Part shown: piece by piece, positions 12,885-24,634 of the stretch | Numbering within the stretch: the first letter of the stretch is position 1 | How the letters are laid out: every line of letters starts with the position of its first letter | From: Buddleja alternifolia | Taxonomy: Eukaryota > Streptophyta > Magnoliopsida > Lamiales > Scrophulariaceae | DNA: 64,000 nucleotides | Direction: 5' to 3' | Assembly (NCBI GenBank): GCA_019426215.1 | Contig: CM033394.1 | Coordinates: 11,800,195-11,864,194 of the forward strand | Notes under the pieces: generated by a model | The model's database searches: none | Told to the model about the DNA's origin: nothing | Seen by the model: the letters and a program-made list of their open reading frames with translations, nothing else | Made by a program: the position numbers and the translations under genes

Positions 12885-13136
12885 TTTTTTTATATATTTC
12901 TGTTTGTCGCTTTAAAATATTTTCTTTCAGTTATAAATCATGTATGCTTAATTCTTCAATATGAATGAATGAATGATTTATCGCTGAAACATCTTCTTGA
13001 GACTAATCTAACATTAGCTAACTTTACTAACTTTCCAAATGTTAACTTATAATTATTTTTGGACTTTTCTTTGAACTCTTAATCTATAAAAGAGTTATAA
13101 GAGTTAAGGTCTTAAGATCATCAAAAAAGGGGAAAT
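12885..13136 (+). other. 3' untranslated region and polypurine tract of SIRE copy 1
   Basis: Matches 33050-33230 of the complete element, including the word GCTGAAACATCT and the following CTAAC/ACTAACTT stretch. It ends in the polypurine tract AAAAAAGGGGAAAT (13123-13136), which touches the LTR start TGTTAGGAATTTCAT. The tract primes plus-strand synthesis in such elements. Confidence 0.85.
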
Positions 13137-13930
13137 TGTTAGGAATTTCATGTTAGATGTTTTGATGATGACAAGATAGGATTTTATGTTAGACCCTAAA
13201 TATAATGAAAGTTTCTGTTTTCATAGGTCTATTGTATAGGCGTTTGAAAGTGTGTAAGTTTGATTAGGCTTGTAATTTTTATCTTTGTAGATTTTAGACT
13301 ACGTATTAGATACCGAATCGCTAATAGAATTCTAGGTGAGTCTATTAGAGATGAAGTTGAAGATCAGCGTCTGAAGTCAAATTAAGATGAAGATTTGTTC
13401 TTAGCGACTGTCAAACGCTAAAAGACCATTTCAGGATTTATGAATCAAGCGCTCAAAGCACTCCAACAATCAGATCAGATTCACTTGAAATAAATCCTCA
13501 AGTCATGGAGGACTTAAATGCAATCATTCAACGGACATTTATTCCCAACGGGAAATAAATTCAAATGCATTAAATGCCTAATAGGAGCATTAAATGTGAT
13601 AAGCTATTATGACTTGTGGACAAGCCACCTTTTGACTAAACTGTCAGGATTTTAGAGTTCAAAGCTGCTCCCGTCCAATCGGAACCAGCAGGATTTCAGG
13701 AATGTCAGAGAAAAGGCTGATTCACACGCCGCGTGAAGAACAAAGGCTCACATGTGTCAAACAGACAAATTCCAAGAATTGCCTATAAATACCTCATTCC
13801 AGCAAACCCTAAAAACATATATACATAACAATCAACACAAGAAAACTTTTCTGAAATATTTTCTCAAGAAAAGTCTAGAAACTTCATAGCTAAAATCTTT
13901 CAAAAAATTATTGCGAAAACACTAAATTGC
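13137..13930 (+). repeat. Truncated 3' LTR of SIRE copy 1
   Basis: Starts TGTTAGGAATTTCATGTTAG and follows the LTR of the complete element (33231 onward) with many substitutions: shared words include GATGTTTTGATGATGACAA, ATCTTTGTAG, GGTGAGTCTA, and a TATAAATA box near 13784. Similarity fades near 13900-13930, less than halfway along the LTR, so the 3' end is lost. Confidence 0.85.
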
Positions 13931-13937
13931 GAAATAT

Positions 13938-14125
13938 GCTTCAAAAATAAAAATTAACTTGGGAAAATTGACGAGCAAGGATCTTTGCTGAAGGTTTTCC
14001 AAAGTTTCTCAACCAAAATCGAAGATTTTATCAAATACGCTTCAAAAATAAAAATTACCTTGGGAAAATTGACGAGGAAAGTTGGGAGCAAGGTTTTCCA
14101 AAATTTCACAACTAAAATTGATCTT
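13938..14125. repeat. Tandem duplication, about 101-bp period
   Basis: The block GCTTCAAAAATAAAAATTA followed by CTTGGGAAAATTGACGAG occurs at 13938 and again at 14039, each followed by GCAAG...GGTTTTCCAAA and (C)AACYAAAAT. There are two imperfect copies next to the point where the LTR is truncated. Confidence 0.75.
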
Positions 14126-15648
14126 TCTCTGCAAAATTACACACTTTTCTGAAAAATTACACAGGTATTCCTCTCTTCTCTCTTTTGCCCAAAATGTGAG
14201 AGGGACGGGTTGGGTTGGGTGGGATTTATAATACAAAGGGGTAAGATGGTAATTCGACTAGTTTAAATATTTTAAAAAAATTAAGAGAAGAGTCGCATTT
14301 CATGAGTGAAACGCGCTTCTTTCAGTGAGTGTATTTCGGCCTTTCGATCAAATAACAGAATGAAAAAAACCATTATAACAAGGCCATTTACCTTCAAAGG
14401 AGTGCAAATGGAGCACTTCATCGCCAACAAACCCTTTTTCTTTCCTCTCTCTGCGTCACAAACACACACACACACACTCTCTCCCTCTCTCCACCCCTCA
14501 TCTCTTTCTTTGTCTGTGATCTCCCCACCCCCATTGTGATTCTCCCCCCACCTCGCACCCCCCCAACTCTCCTCAATAACCCACCATTTTTACATTTTCT
14601 CATGAAAAATAAAACTAATTTCATACTTTACATAATACTTTGTTGAATTTCAAACTCTTGGAGAAAACCTTTATCCCTTCCGGTTCTTATGATTTTTACA
14701 ATGTTTTTACCATTTATTTATAGATTTTATTAAATAATTGTTATTTTTATTGATAATTAGTAAATTGTGGATTGATTTCTTACAATTTTTTATAAATATT
14801 TTATATGTGTGAGTTGTTCGTGTCAAGCCTTTAACAAGGTAAATGAAGTTCACAATTGTTCTCATTCGAGATATATATATATATATAGATGTAATATATA
14901 TCCAATAATTTATTTTTTATATATTTAATAAAAATAATAAAACATATATATATATATATCAATCATTACTATATATAGTCATCTATATAACAATTCTTAC
15001 AATCTCAATATTATATTATAATTTTTAATCATTAACATACAAAAACTTGAGTGATTTGAATGCTACAATAATTTTTGCTCCCTTTGGAAACAAAACCAAA
15101 TACTATTTCATAAAAAAATAACCCAAAAACCAACTTTCAAAATAAAACCAAACACTATCTCACCAAATATGCACGATTCCCAAAAAATTTCTAACCAATA
15201 ATTCTCACCAAAACACAACCCGAAAACATAGCCTAAGTATTTGGCCAAATTGTAGTTCATTAAAATATAAATATCATAGTAACAATATGAACAAATGCAG
15301 TATGGATACTCAATCTATTTAGAAACTCAGTGCCATGGGTATTTATTATTCTATTCTCACATACTCTTTAAGATATATCTAGTTTAAATCTATCAGTATC
15401 GGGTTAGAATACGCCTTCCACGCCGAAAATATGTACATGTGAAAACCAATATAATATCAGGGAACTAAAAATACCATGGATAGAATCAAATACATATTCA
15501 AAATTCAACGAAAATTTTCCCAATACAACTATACAAGATCACGTTGAAAGTGATCTACTTGTTAATGAGAATGTGAATCACATGAATATGGGCCTCCAAC
15601 CATAATCCTTTGAGTTGCATTACATGAAAATTCAACCTTCATATCTGA
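14126..15648. other. AT-rich gene-free stretch with microsatellites
   Basis: I see no supported gene. The stretch contains an AC run near 14462-14478 followed by CT-rich sequence to about 14570, and TA runs at 14871-14887 and 14944-14959. The short open frames here are low-complexity translations. Its origin is unclear. Confidence 0.6.
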
Positions 15649-16181
15649 TGTGTACCAAAAATATCTAGGGACACTACAGTAATTAATCTATCCCTTGTAA
15701 CCAATAAATAAATAAATTAATCTGTTCCCGACATGGATCGAGGCGCTATCCGTAGGTTAAAGTCTGCGGTTAATATACGAGTCAAGCCCAAAAGGGTTGA
15801 CGATCCAATAAGAATACTTGGGCTATTTTATTAGTCTAAGACATAATAAAAGAATTATTATTAAGCCTGATGGGCTGCTGATAAAGCTAAGTCCACGGCC
15901 TATGGCCCACTACCAGCTCCCTGTAAATACCTTAGAGGAGCTGGGAAAGACTCATTATCTACCCCACAGTAAAAATTCACTGGCTATTGAGTGTAATCCT
16001 GTAAAAGAGCTATGAACAGACTTGATCCCCATTCATCGGGTACGTAGGCAGCTCACTAAAGTCGAGTGCAGTCTATACATTCATCAACCCCCAAACTAGT
16101 TTGTTGTGCGTTGGATCAGTTCCACCATCCCACGTGGTCAAACACGTGATATTCAACGACTGACAATTTTTACCATCATCA
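15649..16181 (+). repeat. Probable 5' LTR of a Tat-like Gypsy element
   Basis: The right end is set by ...CATCATCA directly before GATTGGCGCC, a usual LTR/primer-site border in Gypsy elements of the Tat/Athila group. The left end is a guess at TGTGTACC; no partner LTR or target-site duplication is in view. The stretch has no coding capacity I can support. Confidence 0.4.
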
Positions 16182-16184
16182 GAT

Positions 16185-16200
16185 TGGCGCCGTCTGTGGG
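16185..16200 (+). other. Primer-binding site of the Tat-like element
   Basis: TGGCGCCGTCTGTGGG follows the LTR end after three bases. TGGCGCC at this place is typical of plant Tat/Athila Gypsy elements; the tRNA is commonly tRNA-Asp for the closely related TGGCGCCGTTG form. Confidence 0.7.
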
Positions 16201-16222
16201 AATAGCGCTCCAGCCACTGAGT

Positions 16223-17068
16223 ATGCAAACTAGGTCACAAGCGTGTACTACCAGTGATAGGATAACTAGCCACCATCAGCCAACTGCTTCTGATGAACTT
16301 CCTAACTCAACGCCTGAATAACGGCCCAACATTCAAGTAGGGAAAGAAAATTCTCCCGACAGTTTGACTGATGGCGGAGGTCTTGAGATAGCACTCCCGA
16401 CAAACGAGCAACATGTGCTGCCCATATCACCAGCGGTGATTCCACCCCCTGTTTCCAGGGTGTTCGATATCACTCAAGAGGCACTGCTTGCTCCAGTTGA
16501 AGATGCCTCTATGCGAGCAGCGGCGAGGGCGGTTCAGATACGCCCAGGCACATCCATCACGTGCACCACCTGTTGCGATAGCTGCCGGGGGACATGACTC
16601 CCATATGAGAAGTACTCAAGAGGCGCCATCTCTTAAGAAAAGGGAACTCATTTCACCCCCTTAGTCAACTAGCAGAGGTCAGGAGCCTCGTCTAGAGAGT
16701 CGCCTCCAAGGACTCGTCCCAAAGAAGTCGGAGCCTCATCTAGAGAGTCGACCCTAGAAAGTCGCCTCCAGGGAGTCGTCCCCAGGAAGTAGACAGTTTG
16801 GTTTCACCTCATGAGAGGACACCACGGGAAGAGATAGAAGGCCAACGCCTCCCGGGTCTCCGCATAGAGGTCAAGCCTCCTTGACCCCGAAGAGACACTG
16901 CCAAGGTGAGAAAGCTAGCGTAGACAAATACCCCACAATGATGAAAGCTTGGACAACAGTAAAAGATATGAGGATATGCAGCTAGTACCCTTAGCTGTAG
17001 CTGCTTCCTGGGGAAGTCCTTTCTACCCAGCAACCCCCCGGGGCAGACTTTGATATGGACAACCCCTA
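16223..17068 (+). pseudogene. Tat-like gag remnant, internally deleted
   Basis: The first ATG after the primer site opens MQTRSQACTTSD, a common style of start for gag of this lineage, but the frame stops at 16319-16321. A further piece (16364-16597) is proline- and alanine-rich with no known domain. From about 16660 to 16800 there are short repeats of GAGCCTCGTCTAGAGAGTCG and variants. Only about 850 bases separate the gag start from the protease region, so the gag core (retrotransposon gag domain, zinc knuckle) is missing. The copy is non-functional. Confidence 0.6.
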
Positions 17069-17529
17069 GTGAATGGAATCATAAGGGTCATTTTGGGAGG
17101 TCCTACAGGGGGAGACTACGTGAATTCTAGGAAAGCCTCACTAAGAGCTGCGATGGGGCTACACGCCATTAGATCCCCCGCTGGGGAACAAGTAAGTCAA
17201 GTGGAACCAAAGACTCAAACCATAGAGGTTGGAATACAAGACTTGGAAAATATCCTATTGGTGAATGATGCCTTAGTGATATCGGCGACCATCTCTAACT
17301 AATGGGTGAAGAACGTTCTAGTCGAGAGTGGGAGCTCAGCAGCCATTCTCTTTTACAATGCTTTCACCCAACTAGGGTGGACAATGCGCTGTTTCAAGCG
17401 GCAAACACCCCTCTCACTGGATTCAGGGGTGAGATAGTGGAAACATTAGGGGAGGTGTCTCTGCCCCATATCTTTTGGTGCATTTCTAGCCCGCTCTATG
17501 AAGATGGTGAAATCCTTGGTGGTCAAAGT
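17069..17529 (+). pseudogene. Tat-like protease region, cut by the Copia(-) insertion
   Basis: 17069-17302 encodes IIRVILGGPTGGDYVNSRKA, the conserved block before the aspartic protease in Tat-type Gypsy elements, then VNDALVISATISN and a TAA stop. The following frame reads WVKNVLVESGSSAAILFYNA, in which the expected D of the D-S/T-G active site is E. 17360-17470 still shows QAANTPLTGFRGEIVETLGEV in another frame. The sequence stops at the left edge of the Copia(-) element and resumes at 43357. The stop, frameshift and changed catalytic residue all indicate a dead copy. Confidence 0.8.
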
Positions 17530-17852
17530 TGTTTTGATTCGGTCTAGCGGAATAAAATTTTAATCCAAATCACACCCGAGAATCCGATTCGGGGATATTC
17601 AAGATATTAGCATATAGATCAATTGACGAGAATTGACAAGAGTAATCGAATTACCTTTTTTTTTATTGAATCTTGAATTATCATCAGTAGCTCCGGACTC
17701 CTGCCTCTAGATAATCAAGCATAAAAAAAATTCTCCAAGAAAAGCTCGATCTCCTCCTCGACAACTATTGCAGGCGGCTAGAGTGGATGGGGAGAGAGGA
17801 AGTTTTCTTTCCTAATGCTCTAGGTTTATTTTGGCTTAATGTCAGATTCTAA
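17530..17852 (-). repeat. Left (3') LTR of Copia(-), piece 1
   Basis: Matches 41641-41965 of the right LTR, including TCTAGCGGAATAAAATTTTA and GCAGGCGGCTAGAGTGGATG. It is interrupted at TCTAA (17848-17852) by a solo LTR; the right LTR has this site once, uninterrupted. Confidence 0.92.
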
Positions 17853-19412
17853 TGTTGGGAAAAATTGCATAAAATCAAAAACACAGCAGAAAATAAAAAT
17901 TGAATCCCAGTGGCTCACCTCTATTTCTCGTATTTAAATTGGGTTTTACGAAATTAATTACCGTTCTTGCGTATGTTGAAATCTGAACCAGCTTTGCAAT
18001 CCTTTCTTGAGCAGCAAATCCGTCGCTGTCTCTAAATTGCCACGCCGGAGTCAAAAACGAAAATCTCCTTCTTCTTTACCTTGATGGACGGCTAGAGTGA
18101 GAGAGAAAGGGAGGAAAGTTTGACTTGGACAGCAAGTTTGTAAGTTAATTCTCTTGACCTCGTTATTTTTTCACTAAGTAGTATATATATACTACAATAG
18201 AAAACAATAACCTAGGCTTCATAAGCCCTATAGTGGACGCCCACTTGTGGGCTTTTAAGCCTTCGGGCTTTGGTTATTAATTAATTAAATAATTAATATT
18301 ATTTATCCAATAAATAAATTAATTAAATAATCAATTAAACTCATGTTAATAATAAATTCCCATGAGGATTTAATTATTTCATTAACTTAATTAATTAATA
18401 AAATCATCTAATGATTAATTAATTAATCTCGATATCCAATACCGAAAATTCTCTCAAGTCTTTTCCTTCGTCTCAAAAGGAAATTGGGAGGAAACCAAAA
18501 GGATGTGAGTAGCACCTAGCCAGTCACGTGGCTCACATCGTATCCCAATTGAGAACGAATGAATAGGATCATTCCAAACCATATACGATGTGAATACCGT
18601 ACGTGTATAAACCTTTTATTTTTGTATCCCAGTCAAGTGAGAGTCATGATTTTAGTCAAACTCACATGACTTGACCATATGCTTAGCTCATAATGAGTTG
18701 AGGTCATTTTATGCTTTGGCCAAAGACTTTTAACCTCACTCATTCATGACTGCATAGGATACTTAGCTCATTCACTTATGAGAGAATAAATCCCATTTTG
18801 CTAATCAGTTAACAATGCTACTTGCCCATCAAGTCGCACTTTGAGGTCGATCCCACCAAAGGGTGATTTGGATCTAACTACTCTAATAACAGACTTGATG
18901 TCACAAGTACATCTTCAACTCGACTCCTCAAGTTTAAGGTTCACGCGTACCTATCACAACTTATCAGTTTCATCATTGACTGTTAGTGAGTGAATACCCA
19001 TGTGATGAAACTGATGAGAGCCATGTTTTAACATATTAGTCCAACTTATATGTCCATGACATAATTTCCCACTATCATTCCCATAGTGTTCGACTGACAC
19101 TTTCTCTGTCAAAACTTATATCATGCAAGTTCTTGTTCTGTATTGATGTCCAGTCAAATACTTTCTTAGACTTGCGAACCCTATTTAGAGAATAAGGATC
19201 AAACCCTTCTAGTGCCATTCTTCCTATCCCATAGGAAGTAAAAGGTTTGCCTTATACTCAAGGACTTTACGTTGTTTATTAACACCTTACAAACGCCTAT
19301 AAGAAAACAACAAGATAATGCCTTATATATAATAAAAGGATATTGATTAGTTACAAGTCGATGCCCTATAAATCTATCCTCTTTATGGCATTTGAGGGCA
19401 TACACTCTAACA
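17853..19412 (-). mobile_element. Solo LTR, 1560 bp, inside the left LTR of Copia(-)
   Basis: A TGTTGGG...CTCTAACA unit sits between perfect target-site duplications TCTAA (17848-17852 and 19413-19417). The empty site is preserved in the partner LTR near 41966. Read on the - strand it begins TGTTAGAGTGTATGCCCTC, very like the start of the host LTR (TGTTAGGTGTATGCCCTC), and its right half shares blocks with it such as ATCTAACTACTCT and AATACCCATGTGAT. It is therefore a related family inserted in its relative. No coding region. Confidence 0.9.
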
Positions 19413-20538
19413 TCTAAAACAATGACTTTTGTGTGTGGAGTTCTGACACTAACTGATTACTTATACCAAGTAAAAAACTCCCCCAGGGTAACACAGTAGG
19501 GGCAGCTGAATTGGCCTTTTCAGATGGGCTTCGGGCTTTGTTTTGACTTAGCCCATGTGTAATTAATTAAATTCAAGTCCAATTTAATTGGTAATTAATT
19601 AATTACATTAATCCAATTAATATCAATCCAATTAATATAATTCAACTTATAAATTAATTTCCAATTAATTGAACTTATGAATTAATATGATTTAATTAAT
19701 TGATTTAATCAAATTAAATATCTTTAATTAAATCATGGCATCTATTTTGTCAGATAATTCACATCAAATGTGATTTTACCAAAATGCCCTTAGGTTAAGG
19801 AAATATTCCTTTTCTTTACATAGCGCGACTCTCTAGGCTCGATTCAACTTGCAATGAGAGGATTCCAAAGGATAAGGTTGTCACCTAGGCAACACCGTGG
19901 AACCAAATCGTAACCCAATTGAAAATGAGATGATCATGTCATCACGAACCTTGACTACGAACACCATATTTTATAACTCTTCACCGACGTGACTCGATCA
20001 AGTAAGAGCCATGGTTTAGTTAAACTCATAGAACTTGATACTGTACTAAGAATCATAATGATGTGAAATTACCAAACTACCCTCAATGATAATCATGGGA
20101 TAGTTTATACGCTTTGGCCAAAGACTTATAATTACGATCGTACGGGTCATATATTCGTTTACTGTCGAGACACTGAATCCCATTTTGGCAAGTAATCTTA
20201 TAACATCAAGTGCACTATTGGATCGTACTTCGAGGTTAACCCCACCTATCAGGTGATACGGGTCTAACTACTCTGATAACATGTCCAATACTACAAGCAT
20301 GTTATAAATGACTCCTCAGGTCTAAATTTCACACATACTATCGCAATCTTAATCCCGATCATTGATTGTCAAAGAGTAAATACCCATGTGATCGGATTAA
20401 TGCGAGTCGAGTTCAAATATGTTAATTCCATTAATCATATTCATGACACCAGCTCCCACTATCTAATCAGTGTACGACTGGCACTTTCTTGTCAAAGAAG
20501 GTGTCATATGAGTTGAATATCAATGCCCAATTAATATT
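19413..20538 (-). repeat. Left (3') LTR of Copia(-), piece 2
   Basis: Corresponds to about 41966-43097 of the right LTR (AAAACAATGACTT, GATGGGCTTCGGGCTTTG, TGTACGACTGGCACTT). It ends at the SIRE target site ATATT (20534-20538). AT-rich, without coding capacity. Confidence 0.92.
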
Positions 20539-22300
20539 TGTTAGGAATTTCATATTAGATGTTTTGATGATGACAAATAGGACTTTCTGTTAGACTCCGA
20601 AAAGTGTAAAAGCTTTCATAGAATGTTATGTATAAGTACCTGAAAGCTTATTTATCTTAGGCTTATAGTATTTATCTTTGTAGAATTCCTTAGACTAAGT
20701 ATGTGACACTAAAACACTTAGGAAAATTCTGGGTGAGTCTACCAAGTGATGAAGGTGAAGATCAAGCGTCTAAAGCTACAATGGATAAAGATATCTTGAA
20801 GCGTCCGTCAAACGCTTTAGGGATTATCCCAGTGCTCAAACTACGAATGGATAACTCAGGCCGAATACTCAACATCAAGTGAAATGACGGAATTCTCAGT
20901 GAGACCATCAAGACAAGATTGAAGAGTAAGCGTCTGAAATAAAGAAAAGAAAGTCAGGATCAGTCCAAGCGTCTGTCCAATACACGAGAATAACTATTCT
21001 CTTCAGCAAGCGTCCAAAAAGGTTAAACCAACACAACCTACAAAGAACGTAACCTGAAAAAGAATTCAGACCCAAAACCATCCAAAGACTTAGAAAAATG
21101 CATGAATCAAACGGACGAATTATTTCCAACGGAAATAAGACAAGATGCATTAAAAGTCGGATAAGTGCTATTAAAATATAAGCACTATAACTTATGGGCA
21201 AGCCATATCTTTGACCTAGACTGTCAGATTTATGAAACCAAGACCATGCCTAACCAATTAAATATACCCAAAGTTAGAAATGTCTGAACTCAAGGAATGT
21301 TTGGGGAAACGAGACTCCAACCGAGTCAAACGGACAAAAACCACCAATACCTTATAAATAGCTCTTTCAAAATACAAGAAAGCGTGCGTGACACACAAAA
21401 ATACCTACCTTGTTGAAAGAAAAGCTTACTAAAAATCATAGCCAAATATCCATATAAGCTTTTCACAAATATTCCAGAGACAGTCACCCATATCTCAAAT
21501 CTCTTGTTAAGAAGAACCTATACTACCATTGAGATATCTCCAAGTTGTTTGAACTTTCCAAAAACAAACAAACCCGTGACCAAAACCATCAACACCTTTC
21601 ATCTGAGTGAGAAAGCTGGTTGACTTGCAAGCAACATTTTTGTGTAAAAGAAGCTTGTTGAAGTTGATCTCTATTGGAGCTGAAATCTGTGTGACCAAGG
21701 AGTTCCGAGATCAAGAGTAACTTGCACCATTTCTGAGTGAAAGAAGCAAGGGGATAGAAGATCTTTAGTGGAGCTGAAATCTGTGTGACCAAGGAGTTCC
21801 AAGATCATATCCAATCTCCCTCTATCTTGTAGAAGTCTCTGTGTGACTCTTCGATAATCATCATAGTGGAAAACCTCCCTGATAAAAGGAGAAGAAGGAC
21901 GTAGCTGGGATTACATCACCCAGTGAACCTTACAAATATCTTGTGTCATTTACCTCTTTAAGCATTCATTGTGTTACTGCTTTACTATTCCTACTGCATA
22001 CATTCTGATAAAGTCTTAAAACAACTAAGCGACTACTTTCGAATAATTAACTGAACGCTAAGCTATAAAATACTTCCGCTATGCTAACTCTGATTTAGTG
22101 ATTAAACTCTGCCCTACTCTGGTAAGCGTTGAAATCACCGAGTCTAAGTTAACGTTTTTCAAGCGCCACATCTAGCGCTTAAACTTGTCAAGCGTTCAAA
22201 TACTTCAAAGTAATACGAATTTTTAAGAAGTCAAAAAAGACTTCAGGGTCTATTCAACCCCCCCCTTCTAGACCCTTTCGTATACCACTTGGGACCAACA
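20539..22300 (+). repeat. 5' LTR of SIRE-like element
   Basis: TGTTAGGAATTTC...GGACCAACA, 1762 bp. It carries the TATA box at 21353-21360, which fits a U3 region of about 0.8 kb. A roughly 40-base motif near the 3' part (GGAGCTGAAATCTGTGTGAC) occurs twice, at about 21677 and 21773. Confidence 0.96.
21353..21360 (+). promoter_or_regulatory. TATA box in 5' LTR
   Basis: TATAAATA, 814 bases from the LTR start. The same box is at 34045-34052 in the 3' LTR and near 13784 in the LTR fragment of copy 1. It probably drives element transcription. Confidence 0.6.
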
Positions 22301-22302
22301 AG

Positions 22303-22314
22303 TGGTATCAGAGC
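22303..22314 (+). other. Primer-binding site (tRNA-iMet type)
   Basis: TGGTATCAGAGC begins two bases after the 5' LTR. It is the standard sequence complementary to the 3' end of initiator tRNA-Met used by plant Copia elements. Confidence 0.93.
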
Positions 22315-22406
22315 GGTTGAAGTTGAAACCTAAGCGTTTCCAAGCGTAACTGCTTGTTCAGATCCATTTTTTTTTACAGTCGCTTTAAAATTACTTTAAA
22401 TTCTTC

Positions 22407-24620
22407 ATGGCATTCTCTAAAGTTCCCAAGTTGACCGAGTCAAATTATGACTCTTGGAAGGTCAAAGCGTTTACTTATTTGTGTTCATGTGATGATGAAA
22501 TGTGTGATATCATTTCAGATGGGCCAATCAAAATATACAAAGTTATCACCAGAGCGCCCGAAGCCACAGGAGAAACACCTGACGGTTATGTGGAGAAGCC
22601 CAAACAAGAATGGTCCACCGATGAGCGTCGACGAGCCAATCTAGACAATGTCGGTCGGAATGCATTATACACAGCCATTGGTGACAATGACAACTTATTC
22701 AACAAAGTCAAATCATGCAATACAACTAAAGAAATTTGGGATAAGTTGGCTACTATTTGTGGTGGCTCAGCACAAATAAAGGAAAACAAATTATCAATTG
22801 CCAAAGAAAAATTCAACGGCTTCAAGATGCTACCTAATGAGACGCTAGAGCAATTAGACATGAGGTTTACAGCCCTTGTCACTGAACTAACATCTCTGGG
22901 TATGGAGCTACAAAATCGAGAAACAGTGGTCAAAATCTTTAGAAGTCTTCCAAGCAGATTCCTGATGAAAACAACTGCAATGAGAGAATCAAACAATCTG
23001 GACAGCCTAACTCCAGAAGATGCTTTTTCAGAACTCAAAGCATTTGAGTTTGAGCTGAATTCGGCCAGTGATGCAGTAAGTAATCCAGTGATCGAATCCG
23101 GAGCGCTAATGGCATCAATCAAAGGAAAACCTATCAAAGAAAAAGGTTCGGATATAAGTGAGGAAGAAGAACTGGCGCTTCTAAATAGATTCAGGAAATT
23201 CCTGAAATATGAAAAGAAGGGAAACAGTCCTAAGCACCCAGGACAAAGTTCATATCAAGCGCTTCCTCAAATACAACCACAATATCAAGCGCCTCACTAT
23301 CCTGCCTCCTCCTCCCTAGCGCCAATTCAATATCAAACTCCTTCTCAGCAAGATCTCTCAGCGCCTGCAGCGTTAAACCAACGATCCACAAGATTAACAA
23401 ACGAACAAAAGATGAAGACCAATCTTTGTTACAACTGCAGGAGACCAGGGCATTTCCAAGTTAATTGCCCATATCCAAATGTGTCTAAACCTACAAAGCA
23501 AGATCACACGGATAGAAACCAATTCAGGAGCAACCTGAGACAACAAGGCTTGCTAGCAGAATCAGAACCTCTCTATACGCCTGAAGAGGACTTGGAATCA
23601 TCAGATGAAAGCAGCGATGATGAACCATCAAAGGACTCAGCATTCATTTGTCTCATGGCAAGAGAAAATGAAGCATCTAACGACGTACCATCTGAGGTAA
23701 CCACTGATCTGTATCATCCTCTCTCTTATGATGAATTACTTGACAAAGTAAAGGAATATTATACAGATTGTCAAGATGCCACCCAATTATTCCAAAATCA
23801 CCATCGTATTATTTCAGCACTCAGAAGTGATAACTTAACGCTCAAAGCAGAGTTGCAAATTCAGCAACAGTGCATTGAGAAAAACCAATCACTCGAGAGT
23901 GAAATTACTCAGCTAAAAGGTGATCTTGATATAATAGTCAAAAGAGAAGCTGAAATGGTCGCTAAACTTGCCAAATCAGAGCAGCTTATCTCTTCATTAT
24001 CAAAAGCGTCTAGAACGCTAGATAATGTGACTAAAGTAACCAGGGCATTTGGTGAAAAGACCGGTCTAGGTTTTGATAAATTCAGTTATAAAGCCAAAGC
24101 GTCCAATGTTACAACAATCAACAAAGGAAAAGGTGTAATCTTTGTTAAAGAAAGTTCAAACAGACAAACGCTGAATGAATCAACAAATACTGGTACAAAA
24201 GCTAATGATAAAGTCAACATTGACTCAGGCAAAGGAAAGACCAAAGCGAATGTCTCACAAAAGAAAATATATCCAAACGCTCAAAAAGCTAAGGAGATAT
24301 TTTCTGCCAGTGAATCAAACATTAAGCGTCCCGCACCAAAAGTGCATCCTAAGCCAATACCAAACAGAATCAAACGTCTATATCCAAAACAATCCAGTTC
24401 ATATTATCAACACTATGATAATTGTGAATACGATTATGATTATTACTATAATCAAGGATATTTCTATACATCTAGAAAAAGTATGCAACTCAAAACGAAA
24501 CCCAAGAAGGCCAATCTTTCTCCCATAGTGAAGACAAGGCAAATATGGGTTCCGAAAAATCTAATTCACGTCACTAACAAAGAAGGACCCAAAACAAAAT
24601 GGGTACCTAAAGGAAATTAG
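22407..24620 (+). CDS. gag: SIRE-like Gag
   Basis: The protein has 737 residues and would form the capsid-like particle that packages element RNA. The N-terminal half has the Copia Gag fold region (about residues 10-220; LTESNYDSWKVKAFTYL at the start, EIWDKLATICGG later). A single CCHC zinc knuckle (CYNCRRPGHFQVNC) lies at about 341-354. A long coiled-coil-like region covers about 435-545, and the tail is basic and tyrosine-rich. This length, with a long C-terminal extension after the knuckle, is typical of Sirevirus Gag. The ATG at 22407 is the first after the primer site. The frame ends in TAG at 24618-24620, and pol follows in another frame after 14 bases. No internal damage is seen. Confidence 0.95.
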   Translation: MAFSKVPKLTESNYDSWKVKAFTYLCSCDDEMCDIISDGPIKIYKVITRAPEATGETPDGYVEKPKQEWSTDERRRANLDNVGRNALYTAIGDNDNLFNKVKSCNTTKEIWDKLATICGGSAQIKENKLSIAKEKFNGFKMLPNETLEQLDMRFTALVTELTSLGMELQNRETVVKIFRSLPSRFLMKTTAMRESNNLDSLTPEDAFSELKAFEFELNSASDAVSNPVIESGALMASIKGKPIKEKGSDISEEEELALLNRFRKFLKYEKKGNSPKHPGQSSYQALPQIQPQYQAPHYPASSSLAPIQYQTPSQQDLSAPAALNQRSTRLTNEQKMKTNLCYNCRRPGHFQVNCPYPNVSKPTKQDHTDRNQFRSNLRQQGLLAESEPLYTPEEDLESSDESSDDEPSKDSAFICLMARENEASNDVPSEVTTDLYHPLSYDELLDKVKEYYTDCQDATQLFQNHHRIISALRSDNLTLKAELQIQQQCIEKNQSLESEITQLKGDLDIIVKREAEMVAKLAKSEQLISSLSKASRTLDNVTKVTRAFGEKTGLGFDKFSYKAKASNVTTINKGKGVIFVKESSNRQTLNESTNTGTKANDKVNIDSGKGKTKANVSQKKIYPNAQKAKEIFSASESNIKRPAPKVHPKPIPNRIKRLYPKQSSSYYQHYDNCEYDYDYYYNQGYFYTSRKSMQLKTKPKKANLSPIVKTRQIWVPKNLIHVTNKEGPKTKWVPKGN

Positions 24621-24634
24621 ATCTGCCCTTTTGA

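Larger units (their letters stand above)
1..13930 (+). mobile_element. Degenerate SIRE-like (Sirevirus) Ty1/Copia element, copy 1
   Basis: This is a partial element that enters the window near the end of its integrase region and runs through RT, RNase H, a spacer, the extra third ORF, a polypurine tract and a truncated 3' LTR. The order matches the complete SIRE-like element at 20539-34994, and the coding parts are clearly alike, for example the [12 protein letters not shown] stretch near the left edge. It has many stops and frameshifts, so it is an old copy. About 5.6 kb of unrelated Copia sequence (7311-12884) separates the third ORF from the 3' end. The 5' LTR, gag and most of integrase lie outside the window. 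Confidence 0.9.

Noticed and set aside
14306..14539. 77-codon frame
   Set aside because: It depends on AC/CT microsatellites; no conserved sequence.
22586..23137. 183-codon - strand frame opposite SIRE gag
   Set aside because: It is the shadow of a well-supported gag gene on the + strand.
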